Source: CAVQEK01 sp964596645 (GTDB taxonomy: Bacteria; Bacteroidota; Bacteroidia; Cytophagales; Cyclobacteriaceae). From it: 64,000 bases of DNA. Shown here piece after piece: positions 9,490-18,092 of this stretch. The notes below the pieces were generated by a model. That model saw nothing but the letters and a program-made list of their open reading frames with translations. It was not told the DNA's origin and searched no databases. A program made the position numbers and the translations under genes. The stretch covers positions 71,756 to 135,755 of the forward strand of contig CAZQVB010000009.1 in the NCBI GenBank assembly GCA_964596645.1, given 5' to 3'. Every line of letters begins with the position of its first letter. Position 1 is the first letter of the stretch.

Positions 9490-10048
9490 AACCCGTTGGT
9501 TTTCTACATTTAAAACAAGGGCATATATGCCACAATCGCCATCCCCCAATTTACGGCAAATCGGGTGCTGCCCGGCTCATGTTCGTGTACCCCAAAAATA
9601 AATGGTTTACTGGTCCCACATCGCAAGAACCATAAGATGCTTGCACTTCAAGCGATATAAAAGCCTGTAGTATCCAAGGCGTTGATGATCTTCATGCTGC
9701 CGGTGGCATTAGGTAAAATTCCCTCATTTCAGGTGATTTCTTATTGCCTGAAATAGATGCAGCTTTGAAAACTAGTTAAAGGTTAGAAAATCTTCCCAAC
9801 GACATAAGTAGAATCCTCTTCATCAATTCTTTTGTTCTGTTGGGAAGATTCTTTTTCATTTCCCTTTACCTGCCGGAAATTCTGCCGACCATGGGCTGCC
9901 GATGACAATGTTTAATGCCTGCCCATCCAAGTGGTTGCCGTTGCCGGCACTCCCTTCCGTATTTTCAAATCGCTACCGGCGCACTGTATAGAAAGTATTT
10001 TTTGCCGGGAATTTTTACCTTCGCCGATCAACATTGTCACTCTCATTT
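9490..10048. other. Non-coding stretch between divergent genes
   Basis: No plausible gene. It must hold promoters for the response regulator (leftward) and the dehydrogenase (rightward). The only clear structure is the long-arm inverted repeat at 9789-9850, listed separately. Confidence 0.5.
9789..9850. repeat. Perfect 12-bp inverted repeat with 38-nt loop
   Basis: AATCTTCCCAAC at 9789-9800 is exactly complementary to GTTGGGAAGATT at 9839-9850, followed by CTTTTT. As RNA it would fold into a long hairpin; as DNA it could be a small mobile-element remnant or operator. Which, if any, is unknown. Confidence 0.5.
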
Positions 10049-10960
10049 ATGAAAATATCGATCATCGGCACCGGTCATGTCGGGTCTACCATTGCCTACA
10101 CGCTCATGCTCAAAGGACTGGGTACTTCGCTCGTGCTCGCGGATCGCACGTTGGCCAAAGCCCAAAGTGATGCGCACGACCTGAGCCACGCCATGGCTTT
10201 CACCGACCATATAGTGCCCGTAGAGGCAGGCGAATTGGAGCGCACTGCGCAATCGGACATTGTGATAGTGACGGCATCGGTGCCATGGAAGCCGGAATAC
10301 AGCAGCCGGTTCGATCTGGGGCCTGGCAACCTGGCCCTTTACAGAGAATTAATTCCGCGCCTGGCTGATCTCAGCCCCTCGGCTGTGCTCATCATCATCA
10401 CCAATCCGCTGGACGCCATGACCTATTTCGCCATAGAGCATTCGCAGTTCGATTGGCGCAAGGTGCTGGGTGTCGGCACGCTCATCGACAGTGCCCGGTT
10501 TCGCAAGATGCTCTCAGAAAAGCATCACATTCACCCCGACGACATACGCGCCTATGTACTGGGAGAGCACGGACAGACGCAGTTTCCGGCCTTGAGCATG
10601 GCCTACGCGGGCGGATCTAAAATATCGGACGAAGCGAGCGCGCGCTTTTTGCTCGGCCAGTCGGAAGCAGCGGCACATGCCATCGTGCGGGGTAAGGGCT
10701 ACACCAATTTCGCCATTTCGATGGCGGTGGCATTGATCGTGGAGAGTATAGTGTACGACGAAAACCGGACTATGCCCATCTGTGTGAAGATAGACGGCTA
10801 TCTCGGGGTGCGTGATGTGTGCCTTTCGCTGCCGGTGGTGGTGGGCAGACATGGTATATTGCGAACACTGGAGCCTGCCCTGAACGAAAATGAAGAGAAA
10901 GCCTTTCTGGCTTCGGCCGAAGCGGTAAAAAAAGAAATAAGCCTGCTCAGCGGCATTTGA
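10049..10960 (+). CDS. Lactate/malate dehydrogenase family oxidoreductase, substrate uncertain
   Basis: A 303-aa NAD-dependent 2-hydroxyacid dehydrogenase. The Rossmann motif is GTGHVG (7-12) with Asp32 for NAD ribose. Asn119 lies in ITNPLDAMTY, Asp147/Arg150 in TLIDSAR, and the catalytic His174 in GEHGQTQFP. The mobile specificity loop reads SVPWKPEYSSR (77-87). It lacks the Gln-Lys-Pro-Gly of lactate and the Arg-Lys-Pro-Gly of malate dehydrogenases and looks one residue longer, so neither name is safe. The ATG at 10049 is chosen over an upstream TTG because the Rossmann strand follows directly. It converges with the flavoprotein gene, with 11 bp between them. Confidence 0.85.
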   Translation: MKISIIGTGHVGSTIAYTLMLKGLGTSLVLADRTLAKAQSDAHDLSHAMAFTDHIVPVEAGELERTAQSDIVIVTASVPWKPEYSSRFDLGPGNLALYRELIPRLADLSPSAVLIIITNPLDAMTYFAIEHSQFDWRKVLGVGTLIDSARFRKMLSEKHHIHPDDIRAYVLGEHGQTQFPALSMAYAGGSKISDEASARFLLGQSEAAAHAIVRGKGYTNFAISMAVALIVESIVYDENRTMPICVKIDGYLGVRDVCLSLPVVVGRHGILRTLEPALNENEEKAFLASAEAVKKEISLLSGI

Positions 10961-10971
10961 AATGACGTGTG

Positions 10972-12321
10972 CTACACCGACAACCCCAGCCGACGTGAGA
11001 TATCGGAGGAAAACAGGTTGTGCGCATCATACTTCTTTTTCACTTCCAGCCACGCTATATGTTCAGGATACATGGCCTTGAAGTGGGCTTCTGATAAAAA
11101 AGCATCTTTGCCAAGATAAATACGACCACCTGCCTTCAACACCTCTTCATCGAGCTGACGGGTAAAAGGCTTAAGCATTTTTGTGATCGGAAAATCGATG
11201 GCAAAGGTGTACCCTTCCATTGGGAAGGAGAGCATTTTGCCGGCACTGGCACCAAACTTTTTCAGCACATTCAAAAAGGGCAGGCAGCCGCTATTGGCAA
11301 TGAGCTGAAGTATGTGGCGAATATTTTCGGGGCCTTTGGCCAGTGGTACTACAAACTGGTACTGTATGAAGCCGCGATGGCCATAGCCCCTGTTCCAATG
11401 GTCGATCACGTCGAGCGGATAAAAAAAAGATTCGTAGTGTGAAAGCCCGCTGCCCCGTTTTTGCATTTGATAAAGCACCGCATTCAGACCTTTCACTGTT
11501 ACAGCGTTCAGGGCGAAATCGGGCAGGTAGAGCGGTAAGTTCAGCTTCGACCCGGGCGTTGTTTTCAACGGCGCCTGCCGCAGCGAGGCGGGCAGGTCTG
11601 AAGTCGTGGCTTTGTTGCCAACAATGAGCACGCCTTTACCCAATTGCTGCCCCCTGGCCAGTGCATCGATCCAGGCCACGGAGTAGCTGTACTGCGCATC
11701 GGTACGCTCAAACTCCTCGAGCAGATGGTCGAGGTTTTTTATAGCAATGGACTTTTGTGTGAAGTAGGTCGTATCGATTTTGCGCAGGCGTATGCGCGCC
11801 GAGATGATGTAGCCCAGCAGGCCCAATCCACCGAAGGTGGCCCAGAACAAATCGTCGTTCTGCGCGCGGCTTGCCTCTACAAGCCTGCCATCGGCCAATA
11901 AGATTTTAAGATCTACGACACAATTCACAAAGGAGCCATCTACGTGGTGCGCCTTGCCGTGCACATCGTTGGCGATGCAGCCGCCAACGGTGACATATTT
12001 GGTGCCGGGGGTAATCATCGGAAACCAGCCGCGCGGTGCAAAATATTCGATGATCTGTGCCAGCGACACCCCCGCCTCGCATTCCAATATACCCTCGCGC
12101 TCATCCCACGAAATAAAATGGTCGAGGCTGGTGATGTCGATGGCAATATGCCCTGTATTGGTGGATTGGTCGGCATAGCTTCTCCCCAGCCCGCGGGCTA
12201 TATTTATGTGGTTCTTTGCCAATATACCGGCTATGTCGCGCGGGCTACGGGCACGGCCCAGAAGCGTCTTCGATTTTGGGATGTTGCCCCATCCCGACAA
12301 GGTTTGTTCTTTCAGTTGCAC
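10972..12321 (-). CDS. FAD-linked oxidoreductase of the DprE1 / D-arabinono-lactone oxidase type
   Basis: A 449-aa flavoprotein with an FAD-binding type 4 (PCMH) fold. The N-terminal SGWGN resembles DprE1 proteins. FAD-binding segments are ARGLGRSYADQS (42-53) and TVGGCIANDVHGKAHHVDGS (111-130). The C-terminal half matches the substrate-binding region of the same group (MEGYTFAIDFP, GGRIYLGKDAFL). In actinobacteria DprE1 oxidises decaprenylphosphoryl-ribose; in Bacteroidota the substrate of these relatives is not established, but a polyprenyl-sugar or sugar-lactone alcohol is likely. Its usual partner, a DprE2-like reductase, is not adjacent. The start appears to be GTG at 12321. Confidence 0.82.
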   Translation of the reverse strand: MQLKEQTLSGWGNIPKSKTLLGRARSPRDIAGILAKNHINIARGLGRSYADQSTNTGHIAIDITSLDHFISWDEREGILECEAGVSLAQIIEYFAPRGWFPMITPGTKYVTVGGCIANDVHGKAHHVDGSFVNCVVDLKILLADGRLVEASRAQNDDLFWATFGGLGLLGYIISARIRLRKIDTTYFTQKSIAIKNLDHLLEEFERTDAQYSYSVAWIDALARGQQLGKGVLIVGNKATTSDLPASLRQAPLKTTPGSKLNLPLYLPDFALNAVTVKGLNAVLYQMQKRGSGLSHYESFFYPLDVIDHWNRGYGHRGFIQYQFVVPLAKGPENIRHILQLIANSGCLPFLNVLKKFGASAGKMLSFPMEGYTFAIDFPITKMLKPFTRQLDEEVLKAGGRIYLGKDAFLSEAHFKAMYPEHIAWLEVKKKYDAHNLFSSDISRRLGLSV

Positions 12322-12482
12322 TCTGTCCCTTTTTTTAATGCTGACGTATATTTAGACCGGCAATGCCTGCAGCGCCCGAGCAGGTAAATATACTACTGAG
12401 TTGATCGAACTGAAATTTGCCCGGTTTTTTACTTGAAAAAAGGAAAGTGTATTGAATGAACTTAATCCGGCAGGTATTTCCA

Positions 12483-14414
12483 TCAAGTAGCCTTTACGAG
12501 CACCAGCTTCTGTTTATCTGCTTCGGCTATGCTGTTGATGAACTGCTGGTATTGCTCGTACTGCCCGGCGGGGTATCGGCCACTGTTCATTTTTAATGTG
12601 CGCACGTAGGTCCACTTGCCTTGTTCGGCCACCAGGCTTGCTTCGTAGCGGCCGTACGCAGAGGTAATTATTTTTGGTTCTGGTATAAACTCCAAGTGAT
12701 ATCCTTCCGGCACTGTACATGACACGGAGTCGATATCGGTATATGGATACTTGATGATAAAATCAAATTTGCGCTGTTCCGATGACATGCTTACGCCGTC
12801 CATCTTGTTCATCAGGTTGGGCTGCATGAAGAGCCTCTTGCCGCTGGTCGTAGCAAATCTTCTGATTTGCAGATGGAGTGTTTCGTCGGCCTTTGCATCG
12901 CCTCCGGCACCTTTTTCATAGGCCCAGTCGCTAATCTCGAAGGAGGCAATACCCAATCTTTCGTAGAGCGCTTTTTTCTGTTTTTCGCCGCCTATGTCCA
13001 GCACATCTGATATGTTCTCATACTGCAAGCCGGCGTAGTGGGTCGATACCGTGGCAGTGGCTTCCCCATCGCCGTTCAGAGCCAGGTTTACCGTACGCCG
13101 TTGCACATTTTCACCGTCTCCATATCGCGGTGTGCGCACCATTTTACCTCCCTGGTCGGTGATGAGCAGAGCATACCTGTCGGAGGTGAAGCTGCCGAGA
13201 AAGCCAAAGGGCTGATCTTGCGAGGTACATTCCAGCCATACGGTATCGCCTTTGTTGGGTACGCATAGTATCGCATGGTTGAATTGCGTGCTTGGGAAAT
13301 CGGGCAATATCTCGCTGCGGCCCGTGCCCGCGCGTATGAGCGCATACTGCGCCGGTATGCCGACTGCCGACAGGAGCGATTGCATAAAATTGCTTAGTGC
13401 TTTGCAGTCGCCGTAGCCGTATTCGGCAACATAGGCCGCAGGAAAAGGTTGCCAGCCGCCAATACCCAACTGCACGCTCACGTACCGGGTGTTTTGCTGC
13501 AAGTATTGGTACAAGGCACGTATTTTTTCTCTGTCACTCATGCCGGCTGTAAGGCGGGCCACTTTTGCAGCAAGGTCGGGGGGCAATTCGCTGCGTCCTT
13601 CATTCAGCCTGGCTACCCATTGGCCAAATGCTGCCCAGGATGTCATTTCCCCTTCATATGCTTCCATTTTAAACCGTGTAGGGGCGGTGTGCACCATGGG
13701 TAATATTTCCTGAAGCGATGGCATATGCTTTTCCCGCATTACGGCAGGCACATTCTGAGCTTCCCAGCGATGGCTCACTTTGTCGCCCATAGTGGTGTCG
13801 GTACGCGCCTGGCTCAGGTTATGCTCTTTGTAGCGCACCTTTAAATGCTCCGGGGCCACTACGGTAAAGGAGGAATGCTGTGCGGATTGTGAATAGCCGG
13901 ATACCGGCATCCAGGATGGGAAGTAAAGCAGGTTGTTGTACTCCAGCTCGTAGCTGTACTCTACGGTGTAGGGGTACTCGGCATACATGAGTTCTGCATA
14001 CTTCATGCGGTTGTCTTCATACAGTGAAAAACTTTGAAAGGCACTGTAATCCTGAAAATCTTTGCTTTTGACTTTTGACACCTCCACGCCGAACGCATTG
14101 TAAATTTTGCCCTCCAGGCTGGTGATGCGCACAAACTTATCGTAGGGCACGGCTACTTTGGTGTGGGCGTCTCCCATTTTATTCAGGATGGTAATGGCCA
14201 TATGAACCCGGCAAGTGGCGCGGTTTACGTCCAGCACTTCAAAAACAGTTTCGTCATGGCGCACCACGGCGTTGGCGTTTTCTATCAGCGCCTTCGGTAT
14301 GGTCATGACGGGATAGCGCCATTCTTTGTCGGCCCGGGCTGCATTAACGTATGCCACCACCAGTGCGCAGGTGATCATCCATTTGCTCAGGCTTGTTTTG
14401 CAAAATTTGTTCAT
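12483..14414 (-). CDS. DUF3857 and transglutaminase-core protein with intact catalytic Cys
   Basis: A 643-aa exported protein with a signal peptide ending near ARADKEW. A DUF3857 beta-rich domain occupies about residues 50-230, then a transglutaminase-like core with Cys337 in YGYGDCKALSNFM and His380 in FNHAILCVP. The C-terminal part is beta-rich. Family members sit in the periplasm or outer membrane; substrates are unknown. The start is the ATG at 14414; the frame includes a GTG one codon earlier. It begins 7 bp after the stop of the related gene upstream, so the two form an operon and a divergent paralog pair. Confidence 0.85.
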   Translation of the reverse strand: MNKFCKTSLSKWMITCALVVAYVNAARADKEWRYPVMTIPKALIENANAVVRHDETVFEVLDVNRATCRVHMAITILNKMGDAHTKVAVPYDKFVRITSLEGKIYNAFGVEVSKVKSKDFQDYSAFQSFSLYEDNRMKYAELMYAEYPYTVEYSYELEYNNLLYFPSWMPVSGYSQSAQHSSFTVVAPEHLKVRYKEHNLSQARTDTTMGDKVSHRWEAQNVPAVMREKHMPSLQEILPMVHTAPTRFKMEAYEGEMTSWAAFGQWVARLNEGRSELPPDLAAKVARLTAGMSDREKIRALYQYLQQNTRYVSVQLGIGGWQPFPAAYVAEYGYGDCKALSNFMQSLLSAVGIPAQYALIRAGTGRSEILPDFPSTQFNHAILCVPNKGDTVWLECTSQDQPFGFLGSFTSDRYALLITDQGGKMVRTPRYGDGENVQRRTVNLALNGDGEATATVSTHYAGLQYENISDVLDIGGEKQKKALYERLGIASFEISDWAYEKGAGGDAKADETLHLQIRRFATTSGKRLFMQPNLMNKMDGVSMSSEQRKFDFIIKYPYTDIDSVSCTVPEGYHLEFIPEPKIITSAYGRYEASLVAEQGKWTYVRTLKMNSGRYPAGQYEQYQQFINSIAEADKQKLVLVKAT

Positions 14415-14421
14415 CACCGGC

Positions 14422-16461
14422 TTACAGTTTTTTTAGTACTACCTGTTCGTTTTGCTTGGCCACTACCATGGCAAAAAACTCCCTTAATTCCGCGTATTCT
14501 TCCGTAGAAAAAAACCCTTTTTTAATGTCGAGCTGGCTTATCAGCTGTATCATCTTGCCGTGATTCTGTACAAGGTATTTATAGGTAGCGTCACCAGAGA
14601 TGGTGCTGAAGCTGGCCGACTGCGGCAATTCATCGAGTGTGAAGCCTTCCGGCAAGCTGATGTTGGCCATATAGTAGGTGCTGTATGGGTAGTTGAAATC
14701 AACGGGCAATTTGCGCAGCTCATCGCGGAATGGGTTTTCCGCAATTTTTTCCTCCACTATGGGATTGATATACATGATATTACCCACTGTTTCCATACAT
14801 CCTTTCACCGATACATCCAGCTTTTCTATCAGTGGTTCGCTCAACACATCAGGGGCTTGTACCTCCAGTTTATTGATTTGCCAGGTGTCGTGGCTGCTTC
14901 GCAGCTGATCGAGGTATTTGTCCTCGCCTATTTCCTTCAGCGCTTTGCTTGCCGCTATGGCATGGTAGCCCGAGAGCTTGTGTACCACATCGGCATGCAC
15001 CTCGCCACCATCGTTCATGTTCATATTGCACATGATGAAGCGCTGAGACGATCGTGTAGGCTCGAGGCTCACCCAGTCAGAATAATTTTCTGAGATCACG
15101 CGCCCCTTGTGGTTGATACACCGTGTAGGTAATACACCGGCTGGCAAATTCTTTTCAGTCGCGTCGAGCAGTAGGACGTTGCCATCAATGTTGGCTACAG
15201 CAGCCAGGTAATTAAACTTATCCAGAATAGGGTAGACAGGGTGCACCATGCCGTGGTCTCTGGTGCTGAGTATTACAGGGTCGGCTTGTATGTCGGCAGC
15301 GCGCAGCATAGATACAAGCAGCGCATTGATATCGGCACTGCTGCCCACGCGTTCGTCGTAGGTTTTCTTTATGTTTTGCTCTGGCAGGTAGCGGCTACGC
15401 CCGTCCCACTTCATATGGTTGCTCACAAAAGCCTGTATGGCCGCGGCGCGTTGTAGTGGCTCCTGATGGGCTGCCATAATTGGCTCCAAGGCGTCTTTGT
15501 AGAATGTACGGGCCCGCATGTTCGGGCCAAAGTTTTCCTGATCGTTGAGTAAAATTTTGTTCACACTATTCCAGTCGCCCAGTACATTCTTAAACTGCAC
15601 GCCGGGCACATTGTAGCTGGCCAGTTGAAATTCCACCCGTTGCTTGTAGTCAGCAGGGTTGCCTACGAATTTTTCACTGCGGAGTGCAGGCATATCGCGG
15701 GCTATCCAATGATGTACGTGTGCCTCGTATTGTTCGGAGCCGGTGGCCACCTGTTTGCTCACCACTTTCGGATCATTGCTGGTATTGTAGCTCTGCATCC
15801 AGTTGTAGGAGCGATGCTGCACTGTGCTTTCAAAAAGATGAAACTTCTCAAAACCCTGTGATATTTGCAGATACTGGAAGTATTCGGGTATGTAAATCAG
15901 CAGTTCACTGTGCACCACAGGAATCTCTTTTTGAAACTCCCAGGTAGGCAGCTCGGTGAGGTAGGTAGAATGCATGTCGTACGAGAACTCTATCACAGAG
16001 CCCTCCTTTACATTGGGCAGGGTAAATTTGATGACCTTCCAATACTTGCTTTGCTCCTCTTCATGTATTTCCGATCGCTCCAACTTATACTTCTCTACTT
16101 TGCCTCCCTCCAGGTTGTAGGTATAGCCCTTGATGCCAGATATGCTCTGCTCCACATGATTGTCGTCATAGAAAGGTATGCGCACGGTGGCCCAGTCGTA
16201 GGCGTCATCATTAAAAATTTTGATTCGGCAAAAACGCTCGAAGTGCAGCGTAGTGCCCACTCTGTCTTGAATTTGAATATCGCTTATGCCAAAGTCGCAA
16301 AGGATCACCGCATCGGCATCGGGGTCTTTGTCGTAGGTCGACATTTGTAGCAGGTCTTTAGAGATGTCGCCCATTTTAACAGGTGGCTTTTGGGCATGGG
16401 CAAGAATTGACATAAACAAAGTAATAAAAATCAATAGCGCCGGGCGGACTAGTCGTGTCAT
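14422..16461 (-). CDS. DUF3857 and transglutaminase-fold protein lacking the catalytic Cys
   Basis: A 679-aa exported protein (signal peptide about 1-23, ending ILAHA). The DUF3857 domain spans about 40-250 and the transglutaminase-like fold about 320-460. At the position of the active-site Cys it has Ser375 in VGSSADINALLVSML, so it is probably not a classical transglutaminase or protease. His in the DHGMVHP region and LLLDAT remain. I recall the GxSADIN version as recurrent in Bacteroidota, so this is a family trait rather than a fresh mutation. It is the first gene of the two-gene operon. The start is the ATG at 16461 instead of the upstream ATG at 16506, because the signal peptide begins there. 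Confidence 0.82.
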   Translation of the reverse strand: MTRLVRPALLIFITLFMSILAHAQKPPVKMGDISKDLLQMSTYDKDPDADAVILCDFGISDIQIQDRVGTTLHFERFCRIKIFNDDAYDWATVRIPFYDDNHVEQSISGIKGYTYNLEGGKVEKYKLERSEIHEEEQSKYWKVIKFTLPNVKEGSVIEFSYDMHSTYLTELPTWEFQKEIPVVHSELLIYIPEYFQYLQISQGFEKFHLFESTVQHRSYNWMQSYNTSNDPKVVSKQVATGSEQYEAHVHHWIARDMPALRSEKFVGNPADYKQRVEFQLASYNVPGVQFKNVLGDWNSVNKILLNDQENFGPNMRARTFYKDALEPIMAAHQEPLQRAAAIQAFVSNHMKWDGRSRYLPEQNIKKTYDERVGSSADINALLVSMLRAADIQADPVILSTRDHGMVHPVYPILDKFNYLAAVANIDGNVLLLDATEKNLPAGVLPTRCINHKGRVISENYSDWVSLEPTRSSQRFIMCNMNMNDGGEVHADVVHKLSGYHAIAASKALKEIGEDKYLDQLRSSHDTWQINKLEVQAPDVLSEPLIEKLDVSVKGCMETVGNIMYINPIVEEKIAENPFRDELRKLPVDFNYPYSTYYMANISLPEGFTLDELPQSASFSTISGDATYKYLVQNHGKMIQLISQLDIKKGFFSTEEYAELREFFAMVVAKQNEQVVLKKL

Positions 16462-17032
16462 AGTAGTAGTGTTAAAGTTTAAAAAGTAAAAAATATGTGC
16501 ATGCACTACCGGTAAAAAAATGTGTCGGCGGCAATGAGATTAAAAATAAATGTATTGACTGAAACTTCAATCAAAAAATTGCGCAAAATGCTGCAAAAAA
16601 TCACCCGTGGTTAAAACAACGAATAACTTTAATACTGGAACAGGAATAGGCGTACCAGATACTTATTCAGGTGGTTCTTCAGATTGAAGCTAAACCCAAT
16701 ATTACCTCGGGAAGATAATCCAAGGGTGAATTTGATTTTATGTAATCGATCAATACAAGTGAGGTAGAACAAGCCAGTGAAATCTGCAGGACTTTTAAGA
16801 TCAGGGATAAGAGCAGTAGTGGATATTCCGGTGATACTGCCCCCTCTTCCGGAGATATTGACCCCTAAAGGATAAAGTATTAGGAACGTGATGGCCTGAG
16901 TGAGCGGCTGTATCTGCTTTCAATGAAGTCGATTCACAACGCTAAGCTAAATGGATGTCCACACAGCTTCATTAAGAAAAAGATGAGCTCTTCTTTCCAC
17001 ATTATGTTTCACTTCATATTTGGGATCTTTCA
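16462..17032. other. Non-coding / decayed stretch at the left edge of the accessory island
   Basis: No intact gene. A stop-to-stop frame of about 90 codons without a usable start runs on the minus strand over about 16640-16920, crossing the IS21-like repeats, and may be a gene remnant. The upstream region of the DUF3857 operon must lie near 16462-16560, which is AT-rich. Confidence 0.45.
16827..16865 (-). mobile_element. Possible IS21-type terminal repeat remnant
   Basis: Two 18-bp direct copies, TCCGGTGATACTGCCCCC at 16827-16844 and TCCGGAGATATTGACCCC at 16848-16865, have a 21-bp period and 15/18 identity. On the minus strand they read GGGGTCAATATCTCCGGA. From memory this resembles the multiple terminal repeats at ends of IS21-family elements in Bacteroidota. 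No istA/istB genes are present, so only a scar would remain. It could instead be a coincidental coding repeat. Confidence 0.35.
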
Positions 17033-17668
17033 TCACAGTGCGAGGTGATTCCAATCCGTATCCTTTTGTATATACTTGCTTATGACTTGCTCCCTCAGTC
17101 GGTCCAGCAAAGGGCCTTTGCCGGGATACAAATTATGATCTTCTGATAAATAAAAGTTGGTGAAGGCATTGCATGCACCCGATCGCTGCAGCGGAAAATA
17201 GAAAGCCACCATGTTGGAGTATAGATTGTTGAGCGAAATACCTTTTACCGGTTCTATCATTTGCAATTCCCCCGCAATACATAGCTCCGTTGTGCAAATA
17301 CAATCGCAAAATTTCCATTTTATACCATCCTGGCTCCGGATATATAGATCCTCCAGAATTTGGGCTTCGAACCAAAATTCACGCGCTTTGTCTTCAGATA
17401 TTCTTTTCGAAAGGCCGATTCGATAAATAAACTTTTGCCCGGCCACCGCAATTTTCTCCAGATGAAACTTGGGGTATTTGGAAGTCAATTCAAGTATTTT
17501 TTCTTTGTCTGAGCAAGGGACAGTCTCTATTTCCAGTTCATCCTTCAATTCAAATTGGTCATCATCGCCCATGAGGACAAATTTGCCCCCGCGTTTTAGG
17601 AATATACGTTTTCCGGAACTTACATCGATCAGATGGCCCTTGGTGTAGGTGATTTCCAAATGTTTCAT
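17033..17668 (-). CDS. Hypothetical protein in accessory island
   Basis: A 211-aa soluble protein, no signal peptide or membrane segment. The N-terminal half is beta-rich and charged (SGKRIFLKRGGKFVLMGDDD). The middle carries a Cys cluster, CDCICTTELC (about residues 121-130), and the C-terminal half has CNAFTNFYL. I recall similar proteins scattered in Bacteroidota accessory regions but no function. It lies downstream of a degraded methylase and KilA-N gene on the same strand, in AT-richer sequence than the flanking genes, which suggests horizontal acquisition. It may be a passenger or a surviving part of a defence locus; neither is shown. Confidence 0.65.
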   Translation of the reverse strand: MKHLEITYTKGHLIDVSSGKRIFLKRGGKFVLMGDDDQFELKDELEIETVPCSDKEKILELTSKYPKFHLEKIAVAGQKFIYRIGLSKRISEDKAREFWFEAQILEDLYIRSQDGIKWKFCDCICTTELCIAGELQMIEPVKGISLNNLYSNMVAFYFPLQRSGACNAFTNFYLSEDHNLYPGKGPLLDRLREQVISKYIQKDTDWNHLAL

Positions 17669-17674
17669 AATAAT

Positions 17675-17818
17675 CTATCTCTTTGTTACTTCATTAATCC
17701 TTCTAATAATCTCACTCCGGCTTTCCGAAACCAAAATACGGTTGCGGATGGGGTTGTCATTCTATTGCAGTTCGTAATACAGATTTTGGATAGTAGCCTT
17801 ATTTTCTTGCGTGCTCAT
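17675..17818 (-). pseudogene. Short frame with in-frame stop, remnant of unknown gene
   Basis: The frame starts at an ATG overlapping the preceding stop (TAATG). It reads 18 codons (MSTQENKATIQNLYYELQ), hits TAG, then continues 28 codons (NDNPIRNRILVSESRSEIIR and on) to a second stop 6 bp before the 211-aa gene. The continuity of protein-like sequence across the stop suggests a decayed gene. Family not recognised. Confidence 0.4.
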
Positions 17819-18092
17819 TACAGCTGTTTAATGGCAATATCGCGCAGATTTTTTCTCTTGCGGGAGATTGCCACCTTATCCGTTACTTCTATATAGAAAA
17901 TGGCAAGTGATTTTTTGTCATTTATTTTATATGCCCAACTTGTTCACCTTTTCTTATTTTTTCATCCGGAATAGCAAAAGGCTGTGGCCTGGAGAGATAA
18001 TCTATCTTTTTAAAAAATGACGGCAGCAGGTCTTTCCAGTTGTCAAGATTGTAAGGTTGCTGCAATATCCGTTTTAAATCTTGTTCTCTCAT
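17818..18092 (-). pseudogene. Frameshifted N-terminal stub of an Eco57I-like type IIG restriction-modification methylase
   Basis: ATG at 18092 overlaps the KilA-N gene stop (ATGA). Frame 1 reads MREQDLKRILQQPYNLDNWK then KIDYLSRPQPFAIPDEKIRK and GEQVGHIK, then TAA. Sequence similarity continues in the next frame as NDKKSLAIFYIEVTDKVAIS and RKRKNLRDIA, consistent with loss of one base near 17917-17921. The joined 91 residues resemble, from memory, the N-terminus of Eco57I-type class I SAM-dependent DNA methylases (typically near 1000 aa). The gene stops at IAIKQL, so catalytic motifs are absent. It is too short and broken to function. Confidence 0.6.
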
